Part shown: positions 20,012-28,972 of the stretch, one piece after another
Layout: every line of letters begins with the position of its first letter
Numbering within the stretch: position 1 is the first letter of the stretch
The notes under the pieces: model-generated
Told to the model about the DNA's origin: nothing
Seen by the model: the letters and a program-made list of their open reading frames with translations, nothing else
Database searches by the model: none
Source: Lysobacter sp. Root76
GTDB lineage: Bacteria; Pseudomonadota; Gammaproteobacteria; Xanthomonadales; Xanthomonadaceae
DNA length: 64,000 nucleotides
Assembly: GCF_001428685.1 (NCBI RefSeq)
Contig: NZ_LMIK01000009.1
Span: 36,382-100,381, forward strand
Direction: 5' to 3'
Program-made: the position numbers and the translations under genes

Positions 20012-20182
20012 CCGGTGAGTTTTCGTTTGCGCAAGCCGAGGCGCTGTGCCGCGCCGAAGGTCTGCTGGCGCTGCGGCTTGAGGTCAACGACGACAACGAG
20101 CGCGCGCGGCATCTACGAACGCGCGGGCTACCGCGCGCATCCGCGGCGTTTGATGACGCTCTGGCTGGATGCGGCGGCCTGA
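20012..20182 (+). pseudogene. Frameshifted GNAT acetyltransferase remnant
   Basis: One frame reads AEALCRAEGLLALRLEVNDD, then NERA. The next frame continues GIYERAGYRAHPRRLMTLWL to a stop at 20182. Joined, these make the classical C-terminal half of a GNAT N-acetyltransferase (motif A helix, LRLEVxxxNxxA, then YERAGY). The break is in the GC-repeat CGCGCGCGG at 20101-20109, consistent with a dinucleotide slip. The N-terminal half is not recognisable upstream, so the copy is truncated as well. The open frame 19819-20226 spans it but is not a real protein. Confidence 0.75.
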
Positions 20183-20363
20183 AACCCTCGCCCCGCATTC
20201 GCCGACAGTACGAAAGATCGGTCTGACGATGCTTTCGATTCACGCTTAGGCATGCAGGACATGCCCAACACTCAGGCGGCGACATCGCCCATATGCCTGT
20301 CGCAGGGGCGCGCCGCGGGTTTACCCTGAGCCACGCCCATAGGCCCGACCAGAGGAACGACCC

Positions 20364-20777
20364 ATGCATCAACGATCCATGCATCGCCGCAGCGCGTTGA
20401 TCCTGAGCCTGACCTTTGTCGCCCTGGCCGCGCACGCACGCGAACCCAAACTCGACGACCCGCGCCCGAACGGTTACCTCAGCCTGCGCGAGCGCTCGTC
20501 GTGCGAGCCGCCGGAACAGCACCCCGACTGGTGCCAGCAGCCGCACGAAGTGCGCGCCTTTCTGGAACGCTACGACCTTTGCGAGCATTGGGCCGGCGAA
20601 CCCTCGCCGGAAGGCAACGATGCCGACGACCGCGAGCGCCGCAAGGAGATCGGAGACGGCGTGCGCAGCGCCTGCACCGGCAACGACCGCCGCCTGGCCG
20701 AACTGCGACGCCGTTACCGGAACGTGCCTGCGGTCGCGGCGCTACTGTCGGAACTGGAACCCAATTACGGGCCCTGA
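20364..20777 (+). CDS. Small secreted protein, unknown
   Basis: A 137-residue protein with a signal peptide (LILSLTFVALAAHA, cleavage near residue 26) behind an AGAGGA site. The mature part is charged and contains four Cys (SSCEPPEQHPDWCQQ, YDLCEHW, RSACTG) plus Arg-rich helices. I do not recognise a family. It is 80 bp upstream of the phospholipase C gene on the same strand. A secreted partner of that enzyme is possible but only by position. Confidence 0.65.
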   Translation: MHQRSMHRRSALILSLTFVALAAHAREPKLDDPRPNGYLSLRERSSCEPPEQHPDWCQQPHEVRAFLERYDLCEHWAGEPSPEGNDADDRERRKEIGDGVRSACTGNDRRLAELRRRYRNVPAVAALLSELEPNYGP

Positions 20778-20856
20778 GCGCGCGCTGCCACACCGCTGCA
20801 ACCATCCTCGCCCAGCATCGCGCGTTCCCCCGCATCACCGCTCGCAAGGAACGTCC

Positions 20857-22935
20857 ATGGTCTCCGACACCCGTCGCGATTTCCTCAAGTTCGCCGGCGC
20901 CGCCGCCACGCTGGCGATGCTGCCGCCGGGCATTCGCGCCGCGCTGGCCACGCCCGCCGCGCGCGTCACCGGCACGATCCAGGACGTGCAGCACGTGGTG
21001 ATCCTGATGCAGGAGAACCGCTCCTTCGACCATTACCTCGGCGGCCTGCGCGGCGTGCGCGGCTTCGACGACCCGCGCCCTATCTCGCTGCCCAACGGCG
21101 ATCCGGTCTGGCGCCAGCCCAAGAGCGGCGGCCAGGCGGTGCTGCCGTTCCGGCTCAGCACCGACAGCACCGCCTCGCAATGCCTGGCCGACATCGACCA
21201 CAGCTGGAAGGGTTCGCACGCGCGCTGGAAGGACTACAACGCCTGGATCGCGACCAAGGGCCCGATGTGCATGGGTCACTTCACCCGCGCCGACCTGCCC
21301 TATTACTACGCGCTCGCCGACGCCTTCACCGTCTGCGACGCCTATTACTGCTCGCACCACGGCCCGACCAATCCCAACCGCATGCACCTGTTCACCGGCA
21401 CCAGCGGCATGACCGTCGGCGACCTGGGCGCGCAGGCGGTGAACAACGCCGACGACGGCAACTGGACGTCGGACATGGCCAAGGACAAGGCCAGCTTCGT
21501 CGGCCACCGCTGGAGCACTTACGCCGAGCGCCTGCAGAACGCCGGCATCGGCTGGCGCGTGTACCAGGAGTACGACAACTACGGCGACAACTCGCTGCAG
21601 TCGTTCGCCAACTTCCGTAACCTGGACCGCGACTCGGAACTGTACAAGCGCGGACGCGCCTGGGTGAACGGCTCGACCGCCGCCAACGCCGCGAGCTCGC
21701 GCGGCGAGCACCTGGTCGCCGCCTTCGCCAAGGACGTGCGCGAAGGCACGCTGCCGGCGGTGTCGTGGATCGTGCCGCCCTACATCATGAGCGAACACCC
21801 GGCCGCGACCCCGGCCTACGGCGAATCGCTGAGCGCGCGCCTGCTGGAGGCGCTGGTCGCCAATCCCGAGGTCTGGTCCAAGACCGTGTTCATCATCAAC
21901 TACGACGAGAACGGCGGCTTCTTCGACCACGTACCGCCGCCGCTGCCGCCGATCAAACCGGAACTGGGCAAGAGCACCGTCGACACCGCGACCGAAAACT
22001 ACAACGGCACCCCGGTGGGTCTGGGCGTGCGCGTGCCGATGTTCGTGATCTCGCCGTGGAGCAAGGGCGGCTGGGTCAATTCGCAGGTGTTCGACCACAC
22101 CTCCGTGCTGCGTTTCCTGGAGGCGCGCTTCGGCGTCGCCGAGCCCAACATCAGCGCCTGGCGCCGCGCGGTCGCCGGCGATCTCAGCACCACCCTGGAT
22201 TTCGCCGGCGCCGATCCGGTATGGCCGGCGCTGCCGGACACCCGCGAGCATATGAGGCGCGCCGACCAGTCCTGCAAGCTGCCGGTGCCCAGCGCGCCCA
22301 AGCAACCGAAGATGCCGCGCCAGGAACCGGGCCAGCGCCCGGCCCGGGCCTTGCCGTATCAACTGCATGTACACGGCCGCGTCGAGGCATCGAGCGGACG
22401 CTACTGGCTGGATTTCGCCAACAGCGGCATCGCCGGCGCCGGTTTCAACGTCTACGCGCGCAATCGCAGCGATGGCCCGTGGTACTACACGCTTACCCCA
22501 GGCACTCAGTTGTCGGATTACTGGAGCGCCAAGGCCTACACCCAGGGCAAGTACGACCTCAGCGCGCACGGCCCGAACGGTTTCCTGCGCAGCTTCCAGG
22601 GCGACCTGCTCAAGGCCAGCGCCAACGGCGGCGCCAATCCCGAACTGCACGTCGAGTACGACCTGGCCAACGACCGTTTGCTGCTGCGCTTCACCAACTC
22701 GGGCACCGGCGCCTGCCGGCTCACACTGCGTCCCAACCACTACAGCAGCGCCGCCCCGCGCAGCTACCCGCTCGCCCCCGGCGCCAGCGTCGACGACAGC
22801 TGGCCGTTGGCTGCCAGCGCGCATTGGTACGACCTGAGCCTGAGTTCGGACCACGACAGCACCTACCTGCGTCGCTTCGCGGGTCATATGGAAACCGGAC
22901 GGCCTAGCGTCAGCGATCCGGCGATCGGGGTTTAA
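20857..22935 (+). CDS. plcN: Phosphocholine-specific phospholipase C, Tat-exported
   Basis: A 692-residue protein with a twin-arginine signal (TRRDFLKFAGAAATLAM, residues 5-21). The PLC phosphoesterase domain runs from about 45 to 460: ILMQENRSFDHYLGGLRGVR, CSHHGPTNPNRMHLFTGT, YDENGGFFDHVPPP and RVPMFVISPWSKGGWV. Two C-terminal DUF756-type beta domains follow (about 495-590 and 600-690). This matches PlcH/PlcN of Pseudomonas, which hydrolyse phosphatidylcholine or sphingomyelin outside the cell. It could provide phosphate or lyse eukaryotic membranes. The symbol is by resemblance; PlcH versus PlcN cannot be settled here. Confidence 0.92.
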   Translation: MVSDTRRDFLKFAGAAATLAMLPPGIRAALATPAARVTGTIQDVQHVVILMQENRSFDHYLGGLRGVRGFDDPRPISLPNGDPVWRQPKSGGQAVLPFRLSTDSTASQCLADIDHSWKGSHARWKDYNAWIATKGPMCMGHFTRADLPYYYALADAFTVCDAYYCSHHGPTNPNRMHLFTGTSGMTVGDLGAQAVNNADDGNWTSDMAKDKASFVGHRWSTYAERLQNAGIGWRVYQEYDNYGDNSLQSFANFRNLDRDSELYKRGRAWVNGSTAANAASSRGEHLVAAFAKDVREGTLPAVSWIVPPYIMSEHPAATPAYGESLSARLLEALVANPEVWSKTVFIINYDENGGFFDHVPPPLPPIKPELGKSTVDTATENYNGTPVGLGVRVPMFVISPWSKGGWVNSQVFDHTSVLRFLEARFGVAEPNISAWRRAVAGDLSTTLDFAGADPVWPALPDTREHMRRADQSCKLPVPSAPKQPKMPRQEPGQRPARALPYQLHVHGRVEASSGRYWLDFANSGIAGAGFNVYARNRSDGPWYYTLTPGTQLSDYWSAKAYTQGKYDLSAHGPNGFLRSFQGDLLKASANGGANPELHVEYDLANDRLLLRFTNSGTGACRLTLRPNHYSSAAPRSYPLAPGASVDDSWPLAASAHWYDLSLSSDHDSTYLRRFAGHMETGRPSVSDPAIGV

Positions 22936-23117
22936 GGGCAGCCCTCACCCTCTCTCAGACTTGCATATCCTTCGGGTGCTGCAAGCTGGAGAGGGGTTCA
23001 GGCCGGCGACGGCAACAACGCTCCAAGCGCCCTTAGCTCAAGCAATTGCCGTTGCTGTTGCTGTTGCATTGAAATCCAATACACCGCACTCGCTCAATCC
23101 CACTCAGACCCGAAGGG

Positions 23118-23143
23118 CGGCGCGCAGGACGCGCGCCGTTTTT
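23118..23143 (+). terminator. Rho-independent terminator-like hairpin
   Basis: CGGCGCGC (23118-23125), loop AGGAC, GCGCGCCG (23131-23138), then TTTTT. It lies 180 bp after the phospholipase stop and may end that transcript. It is also part of the repetitive stretch 22936-23812, which has no supported gene. Confidence 0.65.
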
Positions 23144-23227
23144 CGAGGAACAGGATGTTCCTTCGAAAAATCCCGGCGCAACTACCGATCTCGCAAGGGA
23201 GGGTTGTCTAGGCAGGCCCTTCTCTTT

Positions 23228-23263
23228 GGTTACTTTCTCTTGGGCCAGCAAGAGAAAGTGACC
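23228..23263. repeat. 15-bp inverted repeat at the head of the 193-bp array
   Basis: GGTTACTTTCTCTTG and CAAGAGAAAGTGACC are reverse complements apart from one base, around a 6-base loop GGCCAG. The right arm is the first part of the 193-bp tandem unit. Confidence 0.75.
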
Positions 23264-23741
23264 CGCACGCGCAGCGGGCGGAAGCCGTTGACTTAAGTAG
23301 TGGAACCAACGCAGCAAATGGAATTCGCAATCGCGGCTCACGCCGCTCCCACAGAAAGCAGAAGGAAATCGGAAGCGAAACCATCGCCGGCAAGCGAAGT
23401 TCGCGGTCGCGGCTCACGCCGCCCCTACCCCAAGGCGAGTGGCAAGAGAAAGTGAACCGCACGCGCAGCGGGCGGAAGCTGTTGCTTAAGAACGAAACCA
23501 ACGCAGCAAACTGAATTCGCGATCGCGGCTTACGCCGCTCCCACAGAAAGCAGAAGGAAATCGGAAGCGAAACCATCGCCGGCAAGCGAAGTTCGCGGTC
23601 GCGGCTCACGCCGCTCCTACCCCAAGGCGAGCGGCAAGAGAAAGTGACCTGCATGCGCAGCGGGCGGAAGCTGTTGCTTAAGAACGAAACCAACGCAGCA
23701 AACGGAATTCGAAATCGCGGCTTACGCCGCTCCCACAGAAG
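23251..23741. repeat. 193-bp tandem repeat, about 2.5 copies
   Basis: The start AGAGAAAGTG recurs at 23251, 23444 and 23637, a constant 193-bp period. Each unit contains AGAGAAAGTGANCCGCACGC, AGCGGGCGGAAGC, a CAACGCAGCAAA block and REP-like palindromes (TCGCGGCTCACGCCGCTCCC and the variant with CTTACG). The third copy stops after the first palindrome. Units differ by a few substitutions, so they are not an assembly duplication of identical sequence. No coding potential is supported. Confidence 0.9.
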
Positions 23742-23812
23742 GCAAAAAGCAGAAAGCAGAGCCGATCTGCATCGAGACCGGCACGCGAACCGCAGTTCGC
23801 GCATGCCGCGTC

Positions 23813-24376
23813 TTACCCCTTCCGAGCCAACCACTTCCTCGCCATGCGCCGCATCGACTCGTCGCTGTGCGGGTCGTTCAGGAGCTCGTCGATACGCCGC
23901 CAAGCCAGGTCCAGCGACTCCTCGCTGACCACATAGTCCTCGCTGCCGTTGGCGCGGACCACGTAGCGCACGTCGTAGTGCCAATGCCCCGGCACGTCGC
24001 GGCGCTCGGGGATCCAGTGCCGGTCCAGGTCGAACGGCTGCGGCTCCACGCTCAAGTCGGTCAGGCCGGATTCCTCTTCGGCCTCGCGCAGGGTCACCCG
24101 CGCCAGGTCGCGGTCGCCGTCTGCGTGGCCGCCCAACTGCAGCCAGCGTTCGAGCTTGCGGTGATGGGTCAACAGCACGCGCTCGCCGGCGCGGTCGACC
24201 AGCCAGCAACCGCCGGTGAAGTGGCCGTCCAGGCGTTCGCGCCGGAACGGGTCCTGGGCGTCGTCGAGCAGGTCGAGGAAGGGCTGGACGCGTTCGGCCT
24301 CGTCGGGCCAGAGCCGCGCATAGTCGACGAGATTGGAACGCAGCTCGGCGTCGGGGTCTGAATGTCTCACAAGCAT
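23813..24376 (-). CDS. Nudix hydrolase
   Basis: A 187-residue protein with a Nudix box at about residues 98-120: GGHADGDRDLARVTLREAEE followed by ESGL. The REAEEESGL helix has the Mg-binding Glu residues, but the first conserved Glu of GX5E is Arg. An N-terminal helical extension (residues 1-45) precedes the domain. Nudix enzymes hydrolyse nucleoside diphosphate derivatives; the substrate here is unknown. The ATG at 24376 overlaps nothing, and a GTG at 24370 is an alternative. It converges with the repeat region on its 3' side. Confidence 0.85.
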   Translation of the reverse strand: MLVRHSDPDAELRSNLVDYARLWPDEAERVQPFLDLLDDAQDPFRRERLDGHFTGGCWLVDRAGERVLLTHHRKLERWLQLGGHADGDRDLARVTLREAEEESGLTDLSVEPQPFDLDRHWIPERRDVPGHWHYDVRYVVRANGSEDYVVSEESLDLAWRRIDELLNDPHSDESMRRMARKWLARKG

Positions 24377-24547
24377 CCCAAATGCTGCACTGCGGCTTGA
24401 TTCGGAGGCGGATTATGCCGGGAAAGACCATGACTTTGTCCCGCTTGCCGCTCCTTTCCCCGCTGGGTTATGGTGGCCCGCCGTTGCGCCATACGCCGGT
24501 CGTGCCGTTTGTACGGGCGGCCGACCTCTCACCATCTGGGGATACTG

Positions 24548-26032
24548 ATGTCTAAGGGCCTATTCATCACCAAGCCGGTGCAAGCCGCGCCGCACGTAGA
24601 CGCCGGGGAAACCCACGGCAGTCTTCAGGGCGAAGCCTCGCTGAAACGCGCACTGACTTCCAAGCACTTGGTGATGCTGGGCATCGGCGGTGTGATCGGT
24701 GCCGGTATCTTCGTCCTCACCGGCCAGGCCGCGGCGCAACACGCCGGCCCGGCGGTGGTGATCAGCTTCATCCTCGCCGGCTTCGCCTGCGCCCTGGCCG
24801 GCCTGTGCTACGCCGAGTTCGCGGCGATGCTGCCGGTCTCGGGCAGCGCCTACTCTTATTCCTACGCCACCCTGGGCGAGTTCGTGGCCTGGTTCATCGG
24901 CTGGAACCTGGTCCTGGAGTACCTGTTCGCGGCCTCGACGGTATCGGTCGGCTGGTCCGGCTACTTCAGCGAGCTATTGCAACTGGTAGGCGGATGGACA
25001 GGCACCGACCTCGCCTTGCCCAAGGCCCTGGCCTCGGCGCCGTACACCTTCGTCAACGGCAGCATCCAGGCCACCGGCACCTTCATCAACCTGCCCGCGG
25101 TCTGCATCGTCGCCGCGCTCAGCGGCCTGTGCTACGTCGGCGTGACCCAGTCGGCCTTCGTCAACTCGATCATCGTGACCATCAAGCTGGTGGTGATCCT
25201 GCTGTTCCTGGCCTTCGCGGTGAAGTACATCAGCGCCGACAACTGGACCCCGTTCATCCCCGAAAACGAGGGCCCCGGCAAGTTCGGCTGGGAAGGCATC
25301 GCGCGCGCCTCGGCGATCGTGTTCTTCTCCTACATCGGTTTCGACGCGGTCTCCACCGCCGCCGGCGAGGCCAAAAACCCGCAGCGCGACATGCCGATCG
25401 GCATCCTGGGTTCGCTGTTCATCTGCACCATCCTGTACATCCTGGTGTCGCTGACCCTGACCGGCATCGCCGACTTCCGCACCCTCAACACCCCGGAACC
25501 GGTCGCGACCGCGCTCAGCAACTACCCGGCCTTGAACTGGCTGCGCTTCATCGTGGTGATCGGCGCGCTCGCCGGCCTGTCCTCGGTGATCCTGGTGATG
25601 CTGATGGGCCAGCCGCGCATCTTCTTCACGATGTCGCAGGACGGCCTGATCCCGAAGATGTTCGCCAAGGTCCACCCGAAGCACCAGACGCCGTATGTCG
25701 GCACCATCATCGTCGGCATCTTCGCCTGCACCCTGGCCGGCCTGTTCCCGATCGACGTGCTCGGCGAGCTGGTCTCGATGGGCACCCTGCTGGCCTTCGC
25801 CACGGTCTGCGTCGGCGTGCTCGTGCTGCGCTACACCCGTCCGGACCTACAGCGCCCGTTCAAGGTGCCGCTGGCGATCATCGTCTGCCCGCTGGGCGCG
25901 CTCGCCTGCCTGTTCCTGTTCTGGCAGGCCTTCTCCGAGCATTGGCGCCTGATGGTCGGCTGGACCGCGATCGGCATGGTGATCTACATGATCTACGGCT
26001 ACCGCAACAGCAAGCTGCGCAAGGCGGCCTGA
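24548..26032 (+). CDS. APC-superfamily amino acid permease, YfnA/CAT type
   Basis: A 494-residue protein with about 12-14 membrane helices. TM1 has the substrate-binding glycine motif GIGGVIGAGIFVLTGQAA. The conserved YAEFAAMLPVSGSAYSY is at TM2-3, and GFDAVSTAAGEAKNPQRDMP is in the TM6-7 region. This is typical of cationic amino acid transporter-like permeases (importers coupled to H+ or Na+). The ATG at 24548 follows the sequence CTGATG with no strong ribosome site; the longer frame from 24470 is not conserved. It is tandem with a close paralogue. Confidence 0.9.
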   Translation: MSKGLFITKPVQAAPHVDAGETHGSLQGEASLKRALTSKHLVMLGIGGVIGAGIFVLTGQAAAQHAGPAVVISFILAGFACALAGLCYAEFAAMLPVSGSAYSYSYATLGEFVAWFIGWNLVLEYLFAASTVSVGWSGYFSELLQLVGGWTGTDLALPKALASAPYTFVNGSIQATGTFINLPAVCIVAALSGLCYVGVTQSAFVNSIIVTIKLVVILLFLAFAVKYISADNWTPFIPENEGPGKFGWEGIARASAIVFFSYIGFDAVSTAAGEAKNPQRDMPIGILGSLFICTILYILVSLTLTGIADFRTLNTPEPVATALSNYPALNWLRFIVVIGALAGLSSVILVMLMGQPRIFFTMSQDGLIPKMFAKVHPKHQTPYVGTIIVGIFACTLAGLFPIDVLGELVSMGTLLAFATVCVGVLVLRYTRPDLQRPFKVPLAIIVCPLGALACLFLFWQAFSEHWRLMVGWTAIGMVIYMIYGYRNSKLRKAA

Positions 26033-26047
26033 CCTGGTGCGATTCGC

Positions 26048-26088
26048 AAGGCCGGCGGGGGCTCCTAACCAGTGCTCCCGCCGGCCTT
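26048..26088. terminator. Strong hairpin between the two permease genes
   Basis: AAGGCCGGCGGGGGC (26048-26062) pairs with GCTCCCGCCGGCCTT (26074-26088) with one mismatch, around an 11-base loop. There is no T-run after it, so termination or attenuation is not certain. Confidence 0.6.
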
Positions 26089-26160
26089 GACCGTTTCCGG
26101 CCCCACGCGGGCCTGCTCGATCGCACCGGACCGGCCACAGCCCGGCGCCAGGAAGAACCG

Positions 26161-27594
26161 ATGAAACAACTCTGGGCAACCAAACACCCGCACGCCGCGC
26201 ACGCCGATGCCGAAGGCCTGAGCCTGCACCGCACGCTCGGCCCCTGGGGCCTGACCGCGCTGGGCATCGGCGCGGTGATCGGCGGCGGCATCTTCGTGAT
26301 CACCGGCCAGGCCGCGGCCAACCACGCCGGCCCGGCGATCATGCTGTCGTTCGTGCTGGCGGCGATCTGCTGCACCTTCTGCGCTCTGGCCTACGCCGAG
26401 TTCGCGGCGATGGTGCCGGTGTCCGGCAGCGCCTACTCCTACACCTACGCCACCCTGGGCGAACTGGCGGCCTGGTTCATCGGCTGGATGCTGGTGCTGG
26501 AATATGGCGTCTCGGCCTCGGCGGTGGCGGTCAGTTGGACCGGCTACTTCCTCAGCCTGCTCGACCATTTCGGCATACACCTGCCGCAGGCCCTGGTCAG
26601 CGCGCCGCTGGACGCGCAACTGCGCCCGACCGGCGCGATCGCCAACCTGCCCGCGGCCGCGATCGTGCTGCTGCTGACCTGGCTGTGCTACGTCGGCATC
26701 CGCAAGTCGTCGGCGATGAACATGGCGATGGTGGCGCTCAAGACCGGCCTGATCGTGCTGGTGATCTTCGCCGGCTGGAAGTACGTCGATCCGGCCAACT
26801 GGCAGCCTTTCATTCCCGAGAACCAGGGCCCGGGCAAGTACGGCTTCGAAGGCGTGCTGCGCGGCGCGGCGCTGGTGTTCTTCGCCTACATCGGCTTCGA
26901 GGCGGTGTCGGTGGCGGCGCAGGAATCGCACAAGCCGCAGCGCGACCTGCCGATCGGCATGCTGCTGTCGCTGGCGATCTGCACCGTGCTCTACATCGCC
27001 ATGGCCGCGATCATGACCGGCCTGGTGCCCTACACCCAACTGGGCACCGACGAGCCGGTGGTGACCGCGGTCGCGGCGCATCCGCAACTGGGCTGGCTGC
27101 GCGTGGTGGTCGAGATCGGCGCCCTGATCGGCCTGTCCTCGGTGGTGCTGGTGATGATCATCGGCCAGCCGCGCATCTTCATGATCATGGGCCGCGACGG
27201 CCTGCTGCCGCCGGTGTTCACCAAGATCCACCCGGTCTACCGCACCCCGCACATCAACACCGTCATCACCGGCATCGGCATCGCCCTGCTGGCGGCGCTG
27301 TTCCCGCTGGACGTGCTGGGCGAGTTGACCTCGATGGGCACCCTGATCGCCTTCGCCGCGGTCTGCGCCGGCGTGCTGATCCTGCGCCGCACCCAGCCCG
27401 ACCTGCCGCGGCCGTTCAAGATCCCGTTCGCCTGGCTGATCTGCCTGGCCGGCATCTTCAGCTGCCTGGCGCTGCTGTCGACCATGACCGCGCACAACTG
27501 GTTCCTGATGGTGGTCTGGACCGCGATCGGCTTCGCGATCTACTTCCTGTACGGCATCCGCCACAGCCGCCTGCGCGCGGCGTCGGGGCGCTGA
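26161..27594 (+). CDS. APC-superfamily amino acid permease, paralogue of the upstream gene
   Basis: A 477-residue protein with the same architecture as the upstream permease: GIGAVIGGGIFVITGQAA, YAEFAAMVPVSGSAYSYTYA and GFEAVSVAAQESHKPQRDLP. Many segments are identical, showing a tandem duplication followed by divergence. The differences in the TM3-TM6 loops (DHFGIHLPQALVSAP) may reflect different substrates. A GAAGAACCG sequence precedes the ATG at 26161. The amino acids transported cannot be told from the sequence. Confidence 0.9.
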   Translation: MKQLWATKHPHAAHADAEGLSLHRTLGPWGLTALGIGAVIGGGIFVITGQAAANHAGPAIMLSFVLAAICCTFCALAYAEFAAMVPVSGSAYSYTYATLGELAAWFIGWMLVLEYGVSASAVAVSWTGYFLSLLDHFGIHLPQALVSAPLDAQLRPTGAIANLPAAAIVLLLTWLCYVGIRKSSAMNMAMVALKTGLIVLVIFAGWKYVDPANWQPFIPENQGPGKYGFEGVLRGAALVFFAYIGFEAVSVAAQESHKPQRDLPIGMLLSLAICTVLYIAMAAIMTGLVPYTQLGTDEPVVTAVAAHPQLGWLRVVVEIGALIGLSSVVLVMIIGQPRIFMIMGRDGLLPPVFTKIHPVYRTPHINTVITGIGIALLAALFPLDVLGELTSMGTLIAFAAVCAGVLILRRTQPDLPRPFKIPFAWLICLAGIFSCLALLSTMTAHNWFLMVVWTAIGFAIYFLYGIRHSRLRAASGR

Positions 27595-27631
27595 GCCCGG
27601 GCGGGCCGCCGGCCCGCGTAGCGCGATCCCC

Positions 27632-27656
27632 GGCGGGCCGCCCCCAGCGGCCCGCC
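27632..27656. terminator. Perfect 10-bp GC hairpin before mtnB
   Basis: GGCGGGCCGC (27632-27641), loop CCCCA, GCGGCCCGCC (27647-27656). A smaller one lies at 27601-27617 (GCGGGCC, GCC, GGCCCGC). They follow the permease stop at 27594 and lie 70 bp upstream of mtnB. No T-tract is present. Confidence 0.5.
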
Positions 27657-27724
27657 GACCGCTGGATCGCCGCATCGCCGCCCGCGGACACGCCGCCGGC
27701 GCGCAGAGTTTGTAAACTGGCGGC

Positions 27725-28363
27725 ATGAGCGCCGCCCTGCCCTACGACCCGCAACGCCTGGCCCACTGCGCCGGCGAGATCATCGTCAACGTCCGCGAGC
27801 TGTCCGCGCGCGGCTGGACGCCCGCCACCAGCAGCAACTTCTCGCGCCGGATCGACGAACGCCATGCGGCGATCACCGTCTCCGGCCGCGACAAGGGCCG
27901 CCTGACCGAGTCCGACATCATGGTCGTGGACCTGGAGGGCGAGCCGGTCGCGACCAGTCACCGGCCCTCGGCCGAGACCCTGCTGCATACCCAGCTGTAC
28001 AAGCGCTTCCCCGAGATCGGCTGCGTCCTGCACACCCATTCGCAGACCCAGACCGTGGCCTCGCGCCTGTACGCCGGCATGGGCCACGTGCACCTGGAAG
28101 GCTACGAACTGTTGAAAGCCTTTTCCGGCAACACCACCCACGAAATGGTCGTGGAGCTGCCGGTGCTGCCGAACACGCAGGACATGCACACCCTCGCCGC
28201 CCAGGTCGACGCCCTGCTCGACCGTCAGGAGATGTGGGGCTATCTGATCGACGGCCACGGCTTGTACGCCTGGGGCCGCGACATGCCCGAGGCGAGGCGC
28301 CACCTGGAGGCGTTCGAGTTCCTGCTCGGATGCGAACTGGAACTGAGGAGACTGCAGCGATGA
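27725..28363 (+). CDS. mtnB: Methylthioribulose-1-phosphate dehydratase
   Basis: A 212-residue class II aldolase-fold protein with [13 protein letters not shown] near the start, [12 protein letters not shown] (metal His pair, about residues 100-111) and the C-terminal HGLYAWG with the third His. Together with the adjacent acireductone dioxygenase it belongs to the methionine salvage pathway, dehydrating 5-methylthioribulose-1-phosphate. Fuculose aldolases share the fold, but the neighbour decides. The stop overlaps the mtnD start (ATGA). Confidence 0.95.
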   Translation: MSAALPYDPQRLAHCAGEIIVNVRELSARGWTPATSSNFSRRIDERHAAITVSGRDKGRLTESDIMVVDLEGEPVATSHRPSAETLLHTQLYKRFPEIGCVLHTHSQTQTVASRLYAGMGHVHLEGYELLKAFSGNTTHEMVVELPVLPNTQDMHTLAAQVDALLDRQEMWGYLIDGHGLYAWGRDMPEARRHLEAFEFLLGCELELRRLQR

Positions 28364-28917
28364 GCCGTCTGCGCATATTCGACGAAGACGACGCCGGCAC
28401 CCCGCGCGTCAGCACTGCCGACCGCACCGAGATCGCGCGCGAACTGAGCCGCATCGGCGTCGGTTTCGAGCAATGGCAGGCCAACCGGCCGGTCGTGCCC
28501 GGCGACGCGCCGGAAACGATCATGGACGCCTACCGCGCCGACATCGACCGCATCGTCGCCGAGCGCGGGTTCAAGACCGTCGACGTGGTCAGCATCGCGC
28601 CGGACAACCCGCAGCGCGAGACCATGCGCCACAAGTTCCTCGACGAGCACTACCACAAGGAAGACGAGGTCCGGTTCTTCGTCGCCGGCTCCGGCCTGTT
28701 CACCCTGCACGTCGACGCCGGCGTGTACGAGATCAAGTGCGAGCAAGGCGACCTGATCTCGGTGCCGGACAGCACCCTGCACTGGTTCGACATGGGCCCG
28801 GAGCCCAGCTTCGTCGCGATCCGCTTCTTCACCGAGCCGGACGGCTGGGTCGGCCATTTCACCGGCACCGACATCGCCCAGCGCTTTCCGCGCTACGAGA
28901 AGGGCCAGGCGGCCTGA
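28360..28917 (+). CDS. mtnD: Acireductone dioxygenase
   Basis: A 185-residue cupin. The metal site is [12 protein letters not shown] (His97, His99, Glu103) with the fourth ligand His in [10 protein letters not shown], as in ARD/MtnD. Converting acireductone to ketomethiobutyrate and formate (Fe form) is the last-but-one salvage step. GAGGAG lies 10 bases before the ATG at 28360, inside mtnB. The enzyme that makes its substrate, MtnC, is encoded 9 kb downstream, across an unrelated catabolic block. Confidence 0.95.
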   Translation: MSRLRIFDEDDAGTPRVSTADRTEIARELSRIGVGFEQWQANRPVVPGDAPETIMDAYRADIDRIVAERGFKTVDVVSIAPDNPQRETMRHKFLDEHYHKEDEVRFFVAGSGLFTLHVDAGVYEIKCEQGDLISVPDSTLHWFDMGPEPSFVAIRFFTEPDGWVGHFTGTDIAQRFPRYEKGQAA

Positions 28918-28972
28918 GCCGACCCGCGGGCGCGATCCGATCGCGCCCCGCCGCTTACCGACGCAGGCCTGC

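Noticed and set aside
19819..20226. 135-codon frame as an intact gene
   Set aside because: Its middle matches a GNAT domain only up to 20105, after which the match continues in another frame.
23251..23741. CRISPR array
   Set aside because: The period is 193 bp and whole units repeat; there are no short repeats with unique spacers and no cas genes.
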